Made by a program: the position numbers and the translations under genes | Notes under the pieces: generated by a model | What the model saw: the letters and a program-made list of their open reading frames with translations, nothing else | Databases searched by the model: none | Told to the model about the DNA's origin: nothing | Shown: positions 1 through 6,571 of the stretch, in pieces | Layout: each line of letters begins with the position of its first letter | How positions within the stretch are numbered: position 1 is the first letter of the stretch | Assembly (NCBI GenBank): GCA_900543365.1 | Contig: UQRG01000032.1 | Span: forward strand, 1 to 12,681 | DNA from: an uncultured Eubacterium sp. | GTDB taxonomy: Bacteria; Bacillota; Clostridia; Lachnospirales; CAG-274 | Length of the DNA stretch: 12,681 bases | Direction: 5' to 3'

Positions 1-296
1 ATGGAGAGTTACTAACTGAAAAGCAACGGTCTGTTATGTCTAGCTACTATTTTGATGATTATTCGTTAAATGAAATTGCTGAAGAACATTCTATAACTAG
101 ACAGGCTGTTCAAGATATGATTAAAAGAACTGAAAAGCTTCTTAATCAATATGAAGAAAAGCTTATGCTTGTGGATAAGTATCTAAACCGCAAAAATAAG
201 GTTGATATGGCTTTAAATGAAATTGACGCTTTGATAAATGAGGGTAATGATAAGCTGCTTCAGGTAAGAAGTTTGGTGTCTGGTATTTTGGATTAG
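1..296 (+). CDS. ylxM: YlxM/p13-like SRP-associated HTH protein, 5' end cut by the window edge
   Basis: The reading frame is open to the left edge. The first full codon is at 3, and 97 residues are visible. The ATG at 36 is internal, because the residues before it (GELLTEKQRSV) match the usual start of the YlxM family, so about 10-15 residues lie outside the window. The segment with LNEIAEEHSITRQAV is a sigma-like helix-turn-helix and is followed by IKRTEKLLNQYEEKL, a charged helical, probably coiled-coil, tail. The family is known as a small cytosolic protein encoded just before ffh and linked to signal recognition particle function. The stop at 294-296 overlaps the ffh ribosome-binding site (AGGAGG, 295-300), so the two genes are translationally close and almost certainly cotranscribed. 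Assignment rests on family pattern and synteny. Confidence 0.9.
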   Translation, partial: GELLTEKQRSVMSSYYFDDYSLNEIAEEHSITRQAVQDMIKRTEKLLNQYEEKLMLVDKYLNRKNKVDMALNEIDALINEGNDKLLQVRSLVSGILD

Positions 297-305
297 GAGG
301 CTTAT

Positions 306-1661
306 ATGGCTTTTGAAAGTTTATCAAACAAGCTTCAACAGGTTTTCTCAAATCTTAAGGGCAAGGGCAAGCTTACTGAAAAAGATGTAAAAGCTGCTAT
401 GCGTGAGGTTAAGTTGGCTTTGCTTGAGGCTGATGTAAATTTTAAGATAGTTAAAGATTTTATAAACAAGGTTAGCGAAAAGGCTGTTGGTGAGGAAGTT
501 CTTACTGGACTTAATCCAGCACAGCAAGTTATTAAGTTTGTTAATGACGGACTTGTAGAGCTTATGGGAAGTTCTCAGTCAAAGCTTACCTTTAGTTCAA
601 AATCTCCTACTATATATATGATGGTTGGTTTACAAGGTGCAGGTAAAACTACTACTGTAGGCAAGCTTGCCGGTCAGCTTAGAAAACAAGGTAAAAAGCC
701 TTTATTGGTTGCCTGTGATGTTTACAGACCTGCTGCTATAAAGCAGTTACAGGTTGTAGGCTCAACTTACAACATTCCAGTCTTTGAAATGGGTCAAGGC
801 AATCCTGTTGAAATTTCTAAAAAGGCTGTTGAATTTGCTAATAATAATGGTCACGATATTGTTATCATTGATACGGCAGGTAGACTTCATATTGATGAAG
901 AACTTATGGATGAGCTTGTAAATATCAAAAATGAAGTTAGACCACAAGAAATTCTTCTGGTTATTGATGCTATGACTGGTCAGGATGCAGTTAATGTAGC
1001 TGAAACATTTAATAATAGATTAGGTGTTGACGGTGTTATTATTACTAAGATGGATGGTGACACAAGAGGTGGTGCTGCATTATCTGTTAGGGCTGTTACT
1101 GGTAAGCCTATTAAATATGTAGGTATGGGTGAAAAGATGGAAGATTTAGAACCATTTTACCCAGATAGAATGGCATCCCGTATCCTTGGTATGGGCGATG
1201 TGTTAAGTCTTATTGAAAAAGCACAAAGTGCCTATGATGAGGAACAGGCTAAGGAGCTTGAAAAGAAAATGAGAACTCTTGATTTTAATCTTGAGGACTT
1301 TTTAAATCAGCTCCAACAAATTAAGAAAATGGGACCTTTAAAAGATTTGATGAAGATGATTCCCGGTGTTGGTAGTAAGGTAAATATTGATGATTTAAAT
1401 ATTGATGATAATGCTACTAAGCATATTGAGGCAATTATACAGTCAATGACTAAAAAGGAAAGACAAAACCCAGATATTTTAAATGGTTCTCGTAAGAGGA
1501 GAATTGCTAAGGGTTCAGGTACATCTATTCAAGAGATTAACAAACTTTTAAAGCAGTTTGAAGAAATGAAGAAGATGATGAAAATGATGAATGGTATGGC
1601 TAAAGGCAAGAAAGGCTTTGGTGGTTTTGGAGGTCTTGGCAAGTTCAAAATGCCATTTTAA
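306..1661 (+). CDS. ffh: Signal recognition particle protein Ffh (SRP54 GTPase)
   Basis: This is the SRP GTPase that binds signal sequences and 4.5S/6S RNA and delivers ribosome-nascent chains to FtsY at the membrane. It has 451 residues, the usual length. In order there is an N-terminal four-helix N domain (about 1-90), then a G domain with P-loop GLQGAGKTT (108-116), DVYRPAA (138-144), DTAGR (189-193) and TKMD (247-250). A methionine-rich M domain follows from about 300, with the RNA-binding segment SRKRRIAKGSG (395-405). The tail after 421 is rich in Met, Lys and Gly, as expected for the signal-sequence groove and RNA contact. The ATG at 306 has AGGAGG five bases upstream. It follows ylxM by nine bases. 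No defect is seen. Confidence 0.98.
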   Translation: MAFESLSNKLQQVFSNLKGKGKLTEKDVKAAMREVKLALLEADVNFKIVKDFINKVSEKAVGEEVLTGLNPAQQVIKFVNDGLVELMGSSQSKLTFSSKSPTIYMMVGLQGAGKTTTVGKLAGQLRKQGKKPLLVACDVYRPAAIKQLQVVGSTYNIPVFEMGQGNPVEISKKAVEFANNNGHDIVIIDTAGRLHIDEELMDELVNIKNEVRPQEILLVIDAMTGQDAVNVAETFNNRLGVDGVIITKMDGDTRGGAALSVRAVTGKPIKYVGMGEKMEDLEPFYPDRMASRILGMGDVLSLIEKAQSAYDEEQAKELEKKMRTLDFNLEDFLNQLQQIKKMGPLKDLMKMIPGVGSKVNIDDLNIDDNATKHIEAIIQSMTKKERQNPDILNGSRKRRIAKGSGTSIQEINKLLKQFEEMKKMMKMMNGMAKGKKGFGGFGGLGKFKMPF

Positions 1662-1665
1662 TTAA

Positions 1666-1694
1666 TTGGCTTATTACTTTTAATAAGATATAGA
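1666..1694 (+). promoter_or_regulatory. Weak candidate promoter and AU-rich hairpin before rpsP
   Basis: The 60-base ffh-rpsP gap contains TTGGCT (1666-1671) and TATAGA (1689-1694) separated by 17 bases, a plausible but imperfect sigma-A promoter. The same stretch can form a 7-bp hairpin, CTTATTA (1670-1676) with TAATAAG (1681-1687), around a four-base loop. No T-run follows, so it does not look like a terminator. It may be a processing or stability element, or a chance match in AT-rich DNA. Confidence 0.28.
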
Positions 1695-1721
1695 TAAATT
1701 TACTAAGGAGGTGAATGTAAA

Positions 1722-1967
1722 GTGGTAAAGATTAGATTAACTAGATTAGGTGCTAAGAAGAGTCCTTTCTATAGAATTGTTGTTGCTGATTCAAGAAATG
1801 CAAGAGGTGGTAAGGCTATCGCTCAGTTAGGTTACTATGATCCTTGCAAGGAACCTGTTGAATTAAAGGTTAATGTAGAAGAAGCAAAGAAGTGGTTAAG
1901 CAATGGTGCTCAGCCTACTGATACTGCAAAGGCTTTATTAAAGAAGGCTGGCGTTATCGAAGCATAA
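1722..1967 (+). CDS. rpsP: 30S ribosomal protein bS16
   Basis: Small-subunit ribosomal protein S16, an assembly protein that binds 16S rRNA in the body of the 30S particle. It has 81 residues, normal for the family, with the typical N-terminus VKIRLTRLGAKKSPFYRIVV followed by ADSRNARGGK and the LGYYDP turn. The start is GTG at 1722, supported by a strong ribosome-binding site, AAGGAGGTG, at 1705-1713. No in-frame ATG would give the conserved N-terminus. khpA follows after 15 bases. The order ffh-rpsP-khpA-rimM-trmD is conserved across Firmicutes and places S16 with factors of 30S maturation. Confidence 0.97.
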   Translation: MVKIRLTRLGAKKSPFYRIVVADSRNARGGKAIAQLGYYDPCKEPVELKVNVEEAKKWLSNGAQPTDTAKALLKKAGVIEA

Positions 1968-1982
1968 TCAGGAGGTACTGCC

Positions 1983-2210
1983 ATGAAAGAATTGCTTGAA
2001 ATACTTGCTAAACATCTTGTTGATGACCCTGATGCAGTTGTTGTCAATGAGAGAATGGACGATGATGCTCTTATTCTTGAGTTGACTGTTGCTCCTGATG
2101 ATATTGGCAAGGTAATTGGTAAGCAAGGTAGAATAGCTAAGGCTATAAGAACCTTTATTAAATCTGCTGCTGGCCGTGAGGATAAAAAAGTAGTAGTTAA
2201 AATTATGTAA
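1983..2210 (+). CDS. khpA: KH-domain RNA-binding protein KhpA (YlqC family)
   Basis: A 75-residue protein that is essentially a single KH domain. The RNA-gripping GXXG loop is GKQG (46-49), inside DDIGKVIGKQGRIAKAIRT. In other Firmicutes KhpA partners KhpB (Jag/EloR) in RNA binding and in control of cell elongation and division; that function is carried over from the family. The start ATG at 1983 has AGGAGG at 1970-1975. It sits between rpsP and rimM as usual. A strong terminator begins eight bases after its stop, so it may be the last gene of most transcripts from the upstream promoter. Confidence 0.93.
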   Translation: MKELLEILAKHLVDDPDAVVVNERMDDDALILELTVAPDDIGKVIGKQGRIAKAIRTFIKSAAGREDKKVVVKIM

Positions 2211-2217
2211 TAATCAG

Positions 2218-2248
2218 GGTGTTGTATTCTTTTATACAACACCTTTTT
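2218..2248 (+). terminator. Rho-independent terminator between khpA and rimM
   Basis: A perfect 10-bp stem, GGTGTTGTAT (2218-2227) with ATACAACACC (2234-2243), encloses a six-base loop TCTTTT and is followed at once by five Ts (2244-2248). This is a textbook intrinsic terminator on the + strand. It lies inside what is usually one operon. I see no convincing promoter in the 44 bases before rimM, so rimM-trmD probably depend on partial read-through. Confidence 0.88.
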
Positions 2249-2292
2249 GCTATTTGCAAGCAAAAAGTTTTAAATTATTTGAGGTATGGTAT

Positions 2293-2799
2293 ATGGAAAA
2301 TTATTTTGTAGTAGGTAATATTGTAAATACTCAAGGAATAAAAGGTGAGGTTAGGGTAATGCCTACTGTTGATGATGTAGCTAGATTTAAACTTTTAGAC
2401 CATATTTTTGTGGATAGAAAGGGTAATATTAAGGAATATGAGGTTGAAAATGTTAGATTTCATAAGCAGTTTGTGTTGTTAAAACTTAAAGGTGTAGATG
2501 ATATGAACACAGCAGAAACATTAAAAGGTACAGTTGTTAAAATTACTGAAGATATGGCTGTTCCTTGTGAAGAAGATGAATATTATATTAAAGACCTTTA
2601 TGATATGAAAGTTGTTACTGTTGATGGAGAAGAACTTGGTGTTATTAGTGATGTAATATTTACTGGTGCTAATGATGTTTATGCTGTAAAGAATACTAGT
2701 GGTAATGAAATTCTTATTCCAGCTATAAAAGATTGTATTATAAGTGTTGATGTTGAAAACAATTTAATGACTGTTAAACTTTTGGAGGGTTTGAGATAA
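2293..2799 (+). CDS. rimM: Ribosome maturation factor RimM
   Basis: A 16S rRNA processing factor that binds S19 and helps mature the 30S head. The 168 residues from ATG 2293 begin MENYFVVGNIVNTQGIKGEV, the conserved RimM start with the GIKGEV turn in the N-terminal beta-barrel (about 1-90). The C-terminal PRC-barrel domain (about 95-168) includes YYIKDLYDMKVV and ISDVIFTGANDVYAV. The frame is open further upstream to a TTG at 2254, but that lies just after the terminator and adds residues foreign to the family. ATG 2293 has GAGG at 2281-2284 and is preferred. The stop TAA shares its last base with the trmD ATG, indicating translational coupling. Confidence 0.95.
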   Translation: MENYFVVGNIVNTQGIKGEVRVMPTVDDVARFKLLDHIFVDRKGNIKEYEVENVRFHKQFVLLKLKGVDDMNTAETLKGTVVKITEDMAVPCEEDEYYIKDLYDMKVVTVDGEELGVISDVIFTGANDVYAVKNTSGNEILIPAIKDCIISVDVENNLMTVKLLEGLR

Positions 2800-3371
2800 T
2801 GAAGTTTTATATCTTGACTCTTTTCCCTGATATGATTAAAGATGGATTAAGCCATTCAATTATAAAAAGAGCTTGCAATGAGGGTACTATAAGTATTGAG
2901 ACTATTGATATTAGGGATTTTTCAAATAATAAGCACAGGCATATTGACGATTATCCTTATGGTGGTGGTGCTGGTATGGTTATGCAGCCACAGCCTATTT
3001 ATGATGCTTATATGAGTATAAAACCTAAGTTAAGTGAAAATTGTCCTGTTGTTTATATGACACCTCAGGGTAAAACTTTTAATCAAGAAAAAGCAAAAAA
3101 TCTTTCTAAACTTGAAGATATGGTTATTCTTTGTGGTCATTATGAGGGTGTTGACGAAAGAATAATTGAAGAAATTGTAACTGATGAAATTTCTATTGGT
3201 GATTTTGTACTTACTGGTGGCGAGCTTGCTGCTATGACAGTTATTGATGCTGTAGCAAGACTTATACCAGGTGTTCTTAATAAAGAAGAAAGTTTTCAAG
3301 AAGAAAGCTTTTCTGATAATTTGTTGGAGTATCCACAGTTATGGGTAGAAAAGTGCCAGCTGTGCTTTTAA
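2799..3371 (+). CDS. trmD: tRNA (guanine37-N1)-methyltransferase TrmD, frameshifted and C-terminally truncated
   Basis: TrmD methylates G37 next to the anticodon using S-adenosylmethionine and prevents +1 frameshifting. Residues 1-180 are a good SPOUT domain with the trefoil-knot segments YGGGAGMVM (54-62), TPQG (88-91), GHYEGVDER (113-121) and SIGDFVLTGGELAAM (132-146). ESFSDNLLEYPQ follows (169-180), and D173 matches the family's catalytic Asp. After Q180 the frame is lost: ten unrelated residues and a stop replace the conserved YTRP linker and the C-terminal tRNA-binding domain. That domain appears in another frame at 3341-3469. About 16-19 bases seem to be missing near 3338. The start overlaps the rimM stop by one base, with GGAGGG at 2784-2789. 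The family length is about 230-245 residues, against 190 here. Identity is certain; whether the lesion is real or a sequencing/assembly error cannot be told. Confidence 0.93.
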   Translation: MKFYILTLFPDMIKDGLSHSIIKRACNEGTISIETIDIRDFSNNKHRHIDDYPYGGGAGMVMQPQPIYDAYMSIKPKLSENCPVVYMTPQGKTFNQEKAKNLSKLEDMVILCGHYEGVDERIIEEIVTDEISIGDFVLTGGELAAMTVIDAVARLIPGVLNKEESFQEESFSDNLLEYPQLWVEKCQLCF

Positions 3372-3469
3372 GTGGTCATCATCAGAATATTGAAAAATGG
3401 AGAAAAGAAAAGTCATTGGAGCGAACTAAGGCAAAAAGACCGGATTTGTTAGAAAAAGATAATATTTAG
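3341..3469 (+). pseudogene. trmD: Out-of-frame 3' part of trmD (C-terminal tRNA-binding domain)
   Basis: Read one base back from the upstream trmD frame, 3341-3469 encodes 42 residues. They include VPAVLLSGHHQNIEKW, the hallmark of the TrmD C-terminal domain (compare VPxVLLSGxHxxIxxWR), then RPDLLEKDNI and a TAG stop at 3467-3469. The ATG at 3341 has no ribosome-binding site, so it is not a credible independent gene. It is the displaced tail of trmD. Its good conservation means the frame break is recent, or is an error in the sequence. Confidence 0.88.
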
Positions 3470-3563
3470 TTTAAATTAATGTTTATTGAAGATAGGGTTG
3501 TAAATTATGATTTTTTTTAATTATTTCTTTTACATTAAATTTACAAAAATTCTGTTAAAATGA

Positions 3564-3592
3564 TTGAAAAAAAATTATATTTGGTTTACAAT
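3564..3592 (+). promoter_or_regulatory. Sigma-A type promoter for the hprK gene block
   Basis: TTGAAA (3564-3569) and TACAAT (3587-3592) are separated by exactly 17 bases, with five of six consensus bases in each element. Transcription would start near 3599, leaving a leader of about 43 bases before the hprK ATG. The surrounding gap (3470-3641) is otherwise very AT-rich, and I see no terminator hairpin after trmD. I found no clear cre (catabolite-response) site over the promoter. Confidence 0.68.
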
Positions 3593-3641
3593 TACTTTAG
3601 ATATGAGAAAGTATATACATTGGGATAAAGGAGGCTGAAAG

Positions 3642-4565
3642 ATGTATTCAGTAAGTTTAAGTCAGATTGCAAAAGAGTTTAATCTCAAAAATTTAACAGA
3701 AGAAATAGATATTAGTAAAATTAATATAGATACACCTGGTGTAAACCGTCCTGCTATTCAGCTTGCAGGTTTTTTTGACTATTTTGACAGTGAAAGAATA
3801 CAGGTTATTGGACTTGTAGAGTACAGCTATTTATCAAAACTTACACCAGAATTTAGGCAAGAAACATTGGAAAAACTTTTTCAGTACAAAATGCCGGCTG
3901 TCATTATTTCAAGAGGCTTAACACCTCATCCGGAAATGATGTTTTATGCTAAGGAAAAGCAAATTCCTATATTACAGACAGAGGATACTACATCAGAGTT
4001 TACAAGTGAGCTTTTAAAGTGGCTTAAGGTTGAGCTTGCTCCAAGAACAACAATACACGGTGTTCTTGTTGATGTATATGGTGAAGGTGTTCTTATTACT
4101 GGTGAAAGTGGCATTGGCAAAAGTGAGGCAGCTCTTGAGCTTGTTAAGAGAGGTCATAGATTAGTTGCTGATGACGCTGTTGAAATAAAAAAGGTTTCTC
4201 ATAATTCTTTAATTGGTACTTGTCCTGAACTTATTAGATACTTTATTGAGGTTAGAGGTATTGGTATAATAAATGTTAAGCAGATGTTCGGTGTTCAGTC
4301 AGTTAAGGATAGTCAAGAAATTGACCTTATTATTAAACTTGAATATTGGGAAAAGGGTAAGGTTTATGACCGACTTGGTATAAAAGAGGAATATATGGAC
4401 ATTTTAGGTAATAAAGTAATTTGTCACGCTATTCCAGTTAGACCTGGTAGAAATCTTGCTATTATTTGTGAGTCTGCTGCTGTAAACTGCCGTCAAAAGA
4501 AGATGGGCTATAATGCAGCTAAGGCTCTTAACGATGCTATTATGAATAGTGCTATGAAGGGTTGA
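3642..4565 (+). CDS. hprK: HPr(Ser) kinase/phosphorylase
   Basis: A bifunctional enzyme that phosphorylates, or dephosphorylates with phosphate, the regulatory serine of HPr and Crh according to ATP, fructose-bisphosphate and phosphate levels. It is the metabolic sensor of carbon-catabolite repression through CcpA. It has 307 residues, the normal length. The N-terminal domain spans about 1-130. The kinase domain has H139 (in TIHGVLVDVYG), P-loop GESGIGKS (154-161), the ADDAVEI catalytic pair D178/D179, and the HprK signature EVRGIGIINV (203-212). All key residues are present. The start ATG at 3642 has AAAGGAGG at 3627-3634. It is the first gene after the promoter at 3564-3592. Its likely substrate is encoded about 3.9 kb downstream (8436-8678). 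Confidence 0.98.
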   Translation: MYSVSLSQIAKEFNLKNLTEEIDISKINIDTPGVNRPAIQLAGFFDYFDSERIQVIGLVEYSYLSKLTPEFRQETLEKLFQYKMPAVIISRGLTPHPEMMFYAKEKQIPILQTEDTTSEFTSELLKWLKVELAPRTTIHGVLVDVYGEGVLITGESGIGKSEAALELVKRGHRLVADDAVEIKKVSHNSLIGTCPELIRYFIEVRGIGIINVKQMFGVQSVKDSQEIDLIIKLEYWEKGKVYDRLGIKEEYMDILGNKVICHAIPVRPGRNLAIICESAAVNCRQKKMGYNAAKALNDAIMNSAMKG

Positions 4566-5533
4566 TGAATATTATGTATTATTTAGGTATTGATTTAGGT
4601 GGAACTAATATTTCTGTTGGTATTGTTGATGAAAATGGTAATATCCTAGCTAAAACATCTACTCCTACTATGAACGGCAGACCTGCTGAGGATATTCTCG
4701 ATGATATGGCAACTTTATGTCATAAACTTATAGATGAACTTAAGATAGAAGTTAAAGATATTGAATCTATGGGTGTAGGTATGCCGGGTACTATGGATAA
4801 GGCTAAGGGCGTATCGCTTTATTCTAACAATCTTAATTTTAATAACATTAATGTTATTGAAGAAATGAAAAAGAGAATAGATTTACCTTGTTATATTGAA
4901 AATGATGCGAACTGTGCCGCTATAGGTGAAAATGTTTGTGGTGTGGCTTACGGCAGTAAAAATCTTATTTATATTACAATTGGTACAGGTTTAGGTGCTG
5001 GTATTATTATAAATGGTAAGGTTTTTGATGGCTCTTTTGGCGGAGGTGGCGAAGCTGGTCATATGGTTATTGTTGCTGAAGGTGAGGAGTGTACTTGTGG
5101 TAGAAAAGGTTGTTGGGAGGCTTATGCTTCAGCATCAGCTTTAAGACGGGAAGGCAGAATTGCTGCTGCAAAATATCCTAATAGTAAGATTTATGACCTT
5201 GTTGATGGTAACATTAAGCTTATTGATGCCAAGACTGTTTTTGATGCAGCGGACTTAGGTGATGAAGTTGCTCTTGATATTATTGATAAGTATATTAAGT
5301 ACCTTGCTATTGGTATGGTAAATCTTGTTAATATATTCCAGCCGGAGGCTATTATTATAGGTGGTGGTGTTTGTGCACAAGGTGACAAGGTAATTAAACC
5401 TCTTACTAAGATTTTAAATGAGCGAGTATATGGTGGTGACCTTAAGACTAAGATTTGTGTTGCTACACTTGGAAATGATGCAGGTCTTGTAGGTGCTGCT
5501 ATGCTTGGCAAAATCAACAGAGAGGAAATTTAA
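4565..5533 (+). CDS. glk: ROK-family sugar kinase, probable glucokinase
   Basis: A cytosolic ATP-dependent hexokinase of the ROK family, most likely making glucose-6-phosphate. It has 322 residues. Motifs are the phosphate-binding DLGGTN (10-15), ENDAN with catalytic D114 (112-116), IGTGLGAGI (139-147), and the ROK zinc site: H166 plus CTCGRKGC with C176, C178 and C183, followed by E185. GGG near 266-268 contacts adenosine. There is no N-terminal helix-turn-helix, so it is a kinase and not a ROK repressor. The start is uncertain. ATG 4565 overlaps the hprK stop by one base, with AAGGG only three bases upstream, while ATG 4574 gives MYYLGIDLGGT, closer to the family start. Glucose specificity is inferred; ManNAc or another hexose is possible. 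Position directly after hprK suggests a carbohydrate role. Confidence 0.88.
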   Translation: MNIMYYLGIDLGGTNISVGIVDENGNILAKTSTPTMNGRPAEDILDDMATLCHKLIDELKIEVKDIESMGVGMPGTMDKAKGVSLYSNNLNFNNINVIEEMKKRIDLPCYIENDANCAAIGENVCGVAYGSKNLIYITIGTGLGAGIIINGKVFDGSFGGGGEAGHMVIVAEGEECTCGRKGCWEAYASASALRREGRIAAAKYPNSKIYDLVDGNIKLIDAKTVFDAADLGDEVALDIIDKYIKYLAIGMVNLVNIFQPEAIIIGGGVCAQGDKVIKPLTKILNERVYGGDLKTKICVATLGNDAGLVGAAMLGKINREEI

Positions 5534-5536
5534 TAA

Positions 5537-6436
5537 ATGAATATTGTTGATGATTTAATAAAAATTGTTGGTTCTGAAAATGTACTTCAAAATGAGCCTA
5601 TGAGTAAGCATACTACATTTAGAATTGGTGGGAATGCTGATGTTTTTGTTACTCCAAATACAACAGAGAGTCTTGAATCTATTATAAGTTATGTTACCAA
5701 TAACAATATTCCTTATTATATAATTGGTAATGGTAGCAATCTTCTTGTTAAGGATAATGGCTTTAGAGGTGTAATTATTCAACTTTATAAAAAGTTTGCT
5801 AATATAGTGGTTAATGATAATGTAATTACAGCACAGGCTGGAGCTTTGCTTTCCGCTGTTGCTAAGACTGCTTTAAATAATTCGCTTACAGGTATGGAGT
5901 GTCTAAGTGGTATTCCTGGTACTATTGGTGGTGCTGTTTGTATGAATGCTGGTGCTTATGGTGGAGAAATGAAAGACATTGTTGTAAAAACTAAAGTTAT
6001 ACACAATGGCAAAATAGAAACTATAAGCAACAATGACTCAGATTTTGGATACAGAAAAAGCAAAATTATGAGTGAAAATATGATTGTTGTTGAAACAGTT
6101 TTAAGTCTTGAAAAAGGTAATAAAGAAGAAATACAATCTAAAATGTGTGACCTTTTGACACAAAGAAATTCTAAACAGCCAGTTGAATTGCCAAGTGCAG
6201 GAAGTACATTTAAAAGACCAGAAGGCTATTTTGCTGCTAAACTAATTGACGATAGCGGTTTGAGAGGATATAGTGTCGGTAAAGCTCAGGTTAGTCCTAA
6301 GCATTGTGGATTTGTTGTTAATAATGGAGGAGCAACTGCTAAAGATGTACTTACACTTATGCACAATGTTTCTAGTGTTGTTGAGGATAATTTTGGTGTT
6401 AAATTAGAGCCAGAAGTAAGAATAATTGGTGAGTAG
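5537..6436 (+). CDS. murB: UDP-N-acetylenolpyruvoylglucosamine reductase MurB
   Basis: An FAD- and NADPH-dependent cytosolic enzyme that reduces enolpyruvyl-UDP-GlcNAc to UDP-MurNAc, the second committed step of peptidoglycan synthesis. It has 299 residues, typical of the short type II form. The FAD domain includes TTFRIGG (26-32), IIGNGSNLLV (62-71) and GIPGTIGGAVCMNAGAYGGE (125-144). The catalytic centre shows Y172-R173, S223 in SAGSTFKRP as proton donor, and E291 in LEPEVRI. The start ATG at 5537 is three bases after the glk stop, with AGAGGA at 5521-5526. Close spacing implies cotranscription with hprK and glk. No oddity is seen. Confidence 0.97.
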   Translation: MNIVDDLIKIVGSENVLQNEPMSKHTTFRIGGNADVFVTPNTTESLESIISYVTNNNIPYYIIGNGSNLLVKDNGFRGVIIQLYKKFANIVVNDNVITAQAGALLSAVAKTALNNSLTGMECLSGIPGTIGGAVCMNAGAYGGEMKDIVVKTKVIHNGKIETISNNDSDFGYRKSKIMSENMIVVETVLSLEKGNKEEIQSKMCDLLTQRNSKQPVELPSAGSTFKRPEGYFAAKLIDDSGLRGYSVGKAQVSPKHCGFVVNNGGATAKDVLTLMHNVSSVVEDNFGVKLEPEVRIIGE

Positions 6437-6472
6437 TTTGAAATATAATTTAACGAACAAATAAGTTTAATG

Positions 6473-6496
6473 TATGGTAGAACATTGTTTACCATA
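6473..6496 (+). other. AU-rich hairpin in the murB-rapZ gap
   Basis: TATGGTA (6473-6479) can pair with TACCATA (6490-6496), a perfect 7-bp stem around a ten-base loop, in the 135-base gap between murB and rapZ. No T-run follows, so it is not a standard terminator; it could be an mRNA-processing site. The same gap has a TATAAT at 6444-6449, but no -35 hexamer at proper spacing, so I do not call a promoter. Confidence 0.25.
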
Positions 6497-6571
6497 TAAA
6501 AGTAGTCATCAAAGCTGGCATTGCTAGTAAATAAAAAATAAATTAAACTAAAGATGATGGGAGTGGATAAT

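Noticed and set aside
1910..2263. 117-codon open frame on the minus strand over rpsP/khpA
   Set aside because: It is antisense to two clearly conserved genes and its sequence shows no recognisable domain; it is a shadow of their codon usage.
2254..2292. Longer rimM start at TTG 2254
   Set aside because: It lies directly after the terminator, lacks a ribosome-binding site and adds residues foreign to RimM; ATG 2293 fits better.
3282..3311. Tandem 15-base near-repeat in trmD coding KEESF then QEESF
   Set aside because: The family normally has a similar Glu-rich EES..EESF segment here, so it is ordinary sequence and not an expansion causing the lesion.
3336..3360. Programmed -1 frameshift joining the two trmD parts at AAAG (3350-3353)
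   Set aside because: A slip there would give about 223 residues and restore the C-terminal domain, but the conserved YTRP linker would still be missing and there is no full slippery heptamer or evident stimulatory structure. A deletion explains both facts more simply.
6506..6530. Short inverted repeat CTGGC/GCTAG in the murB-rapZ gap as a terminator
   Set aside because: Only five pairs with a wobble and no T-run; too weak to call.
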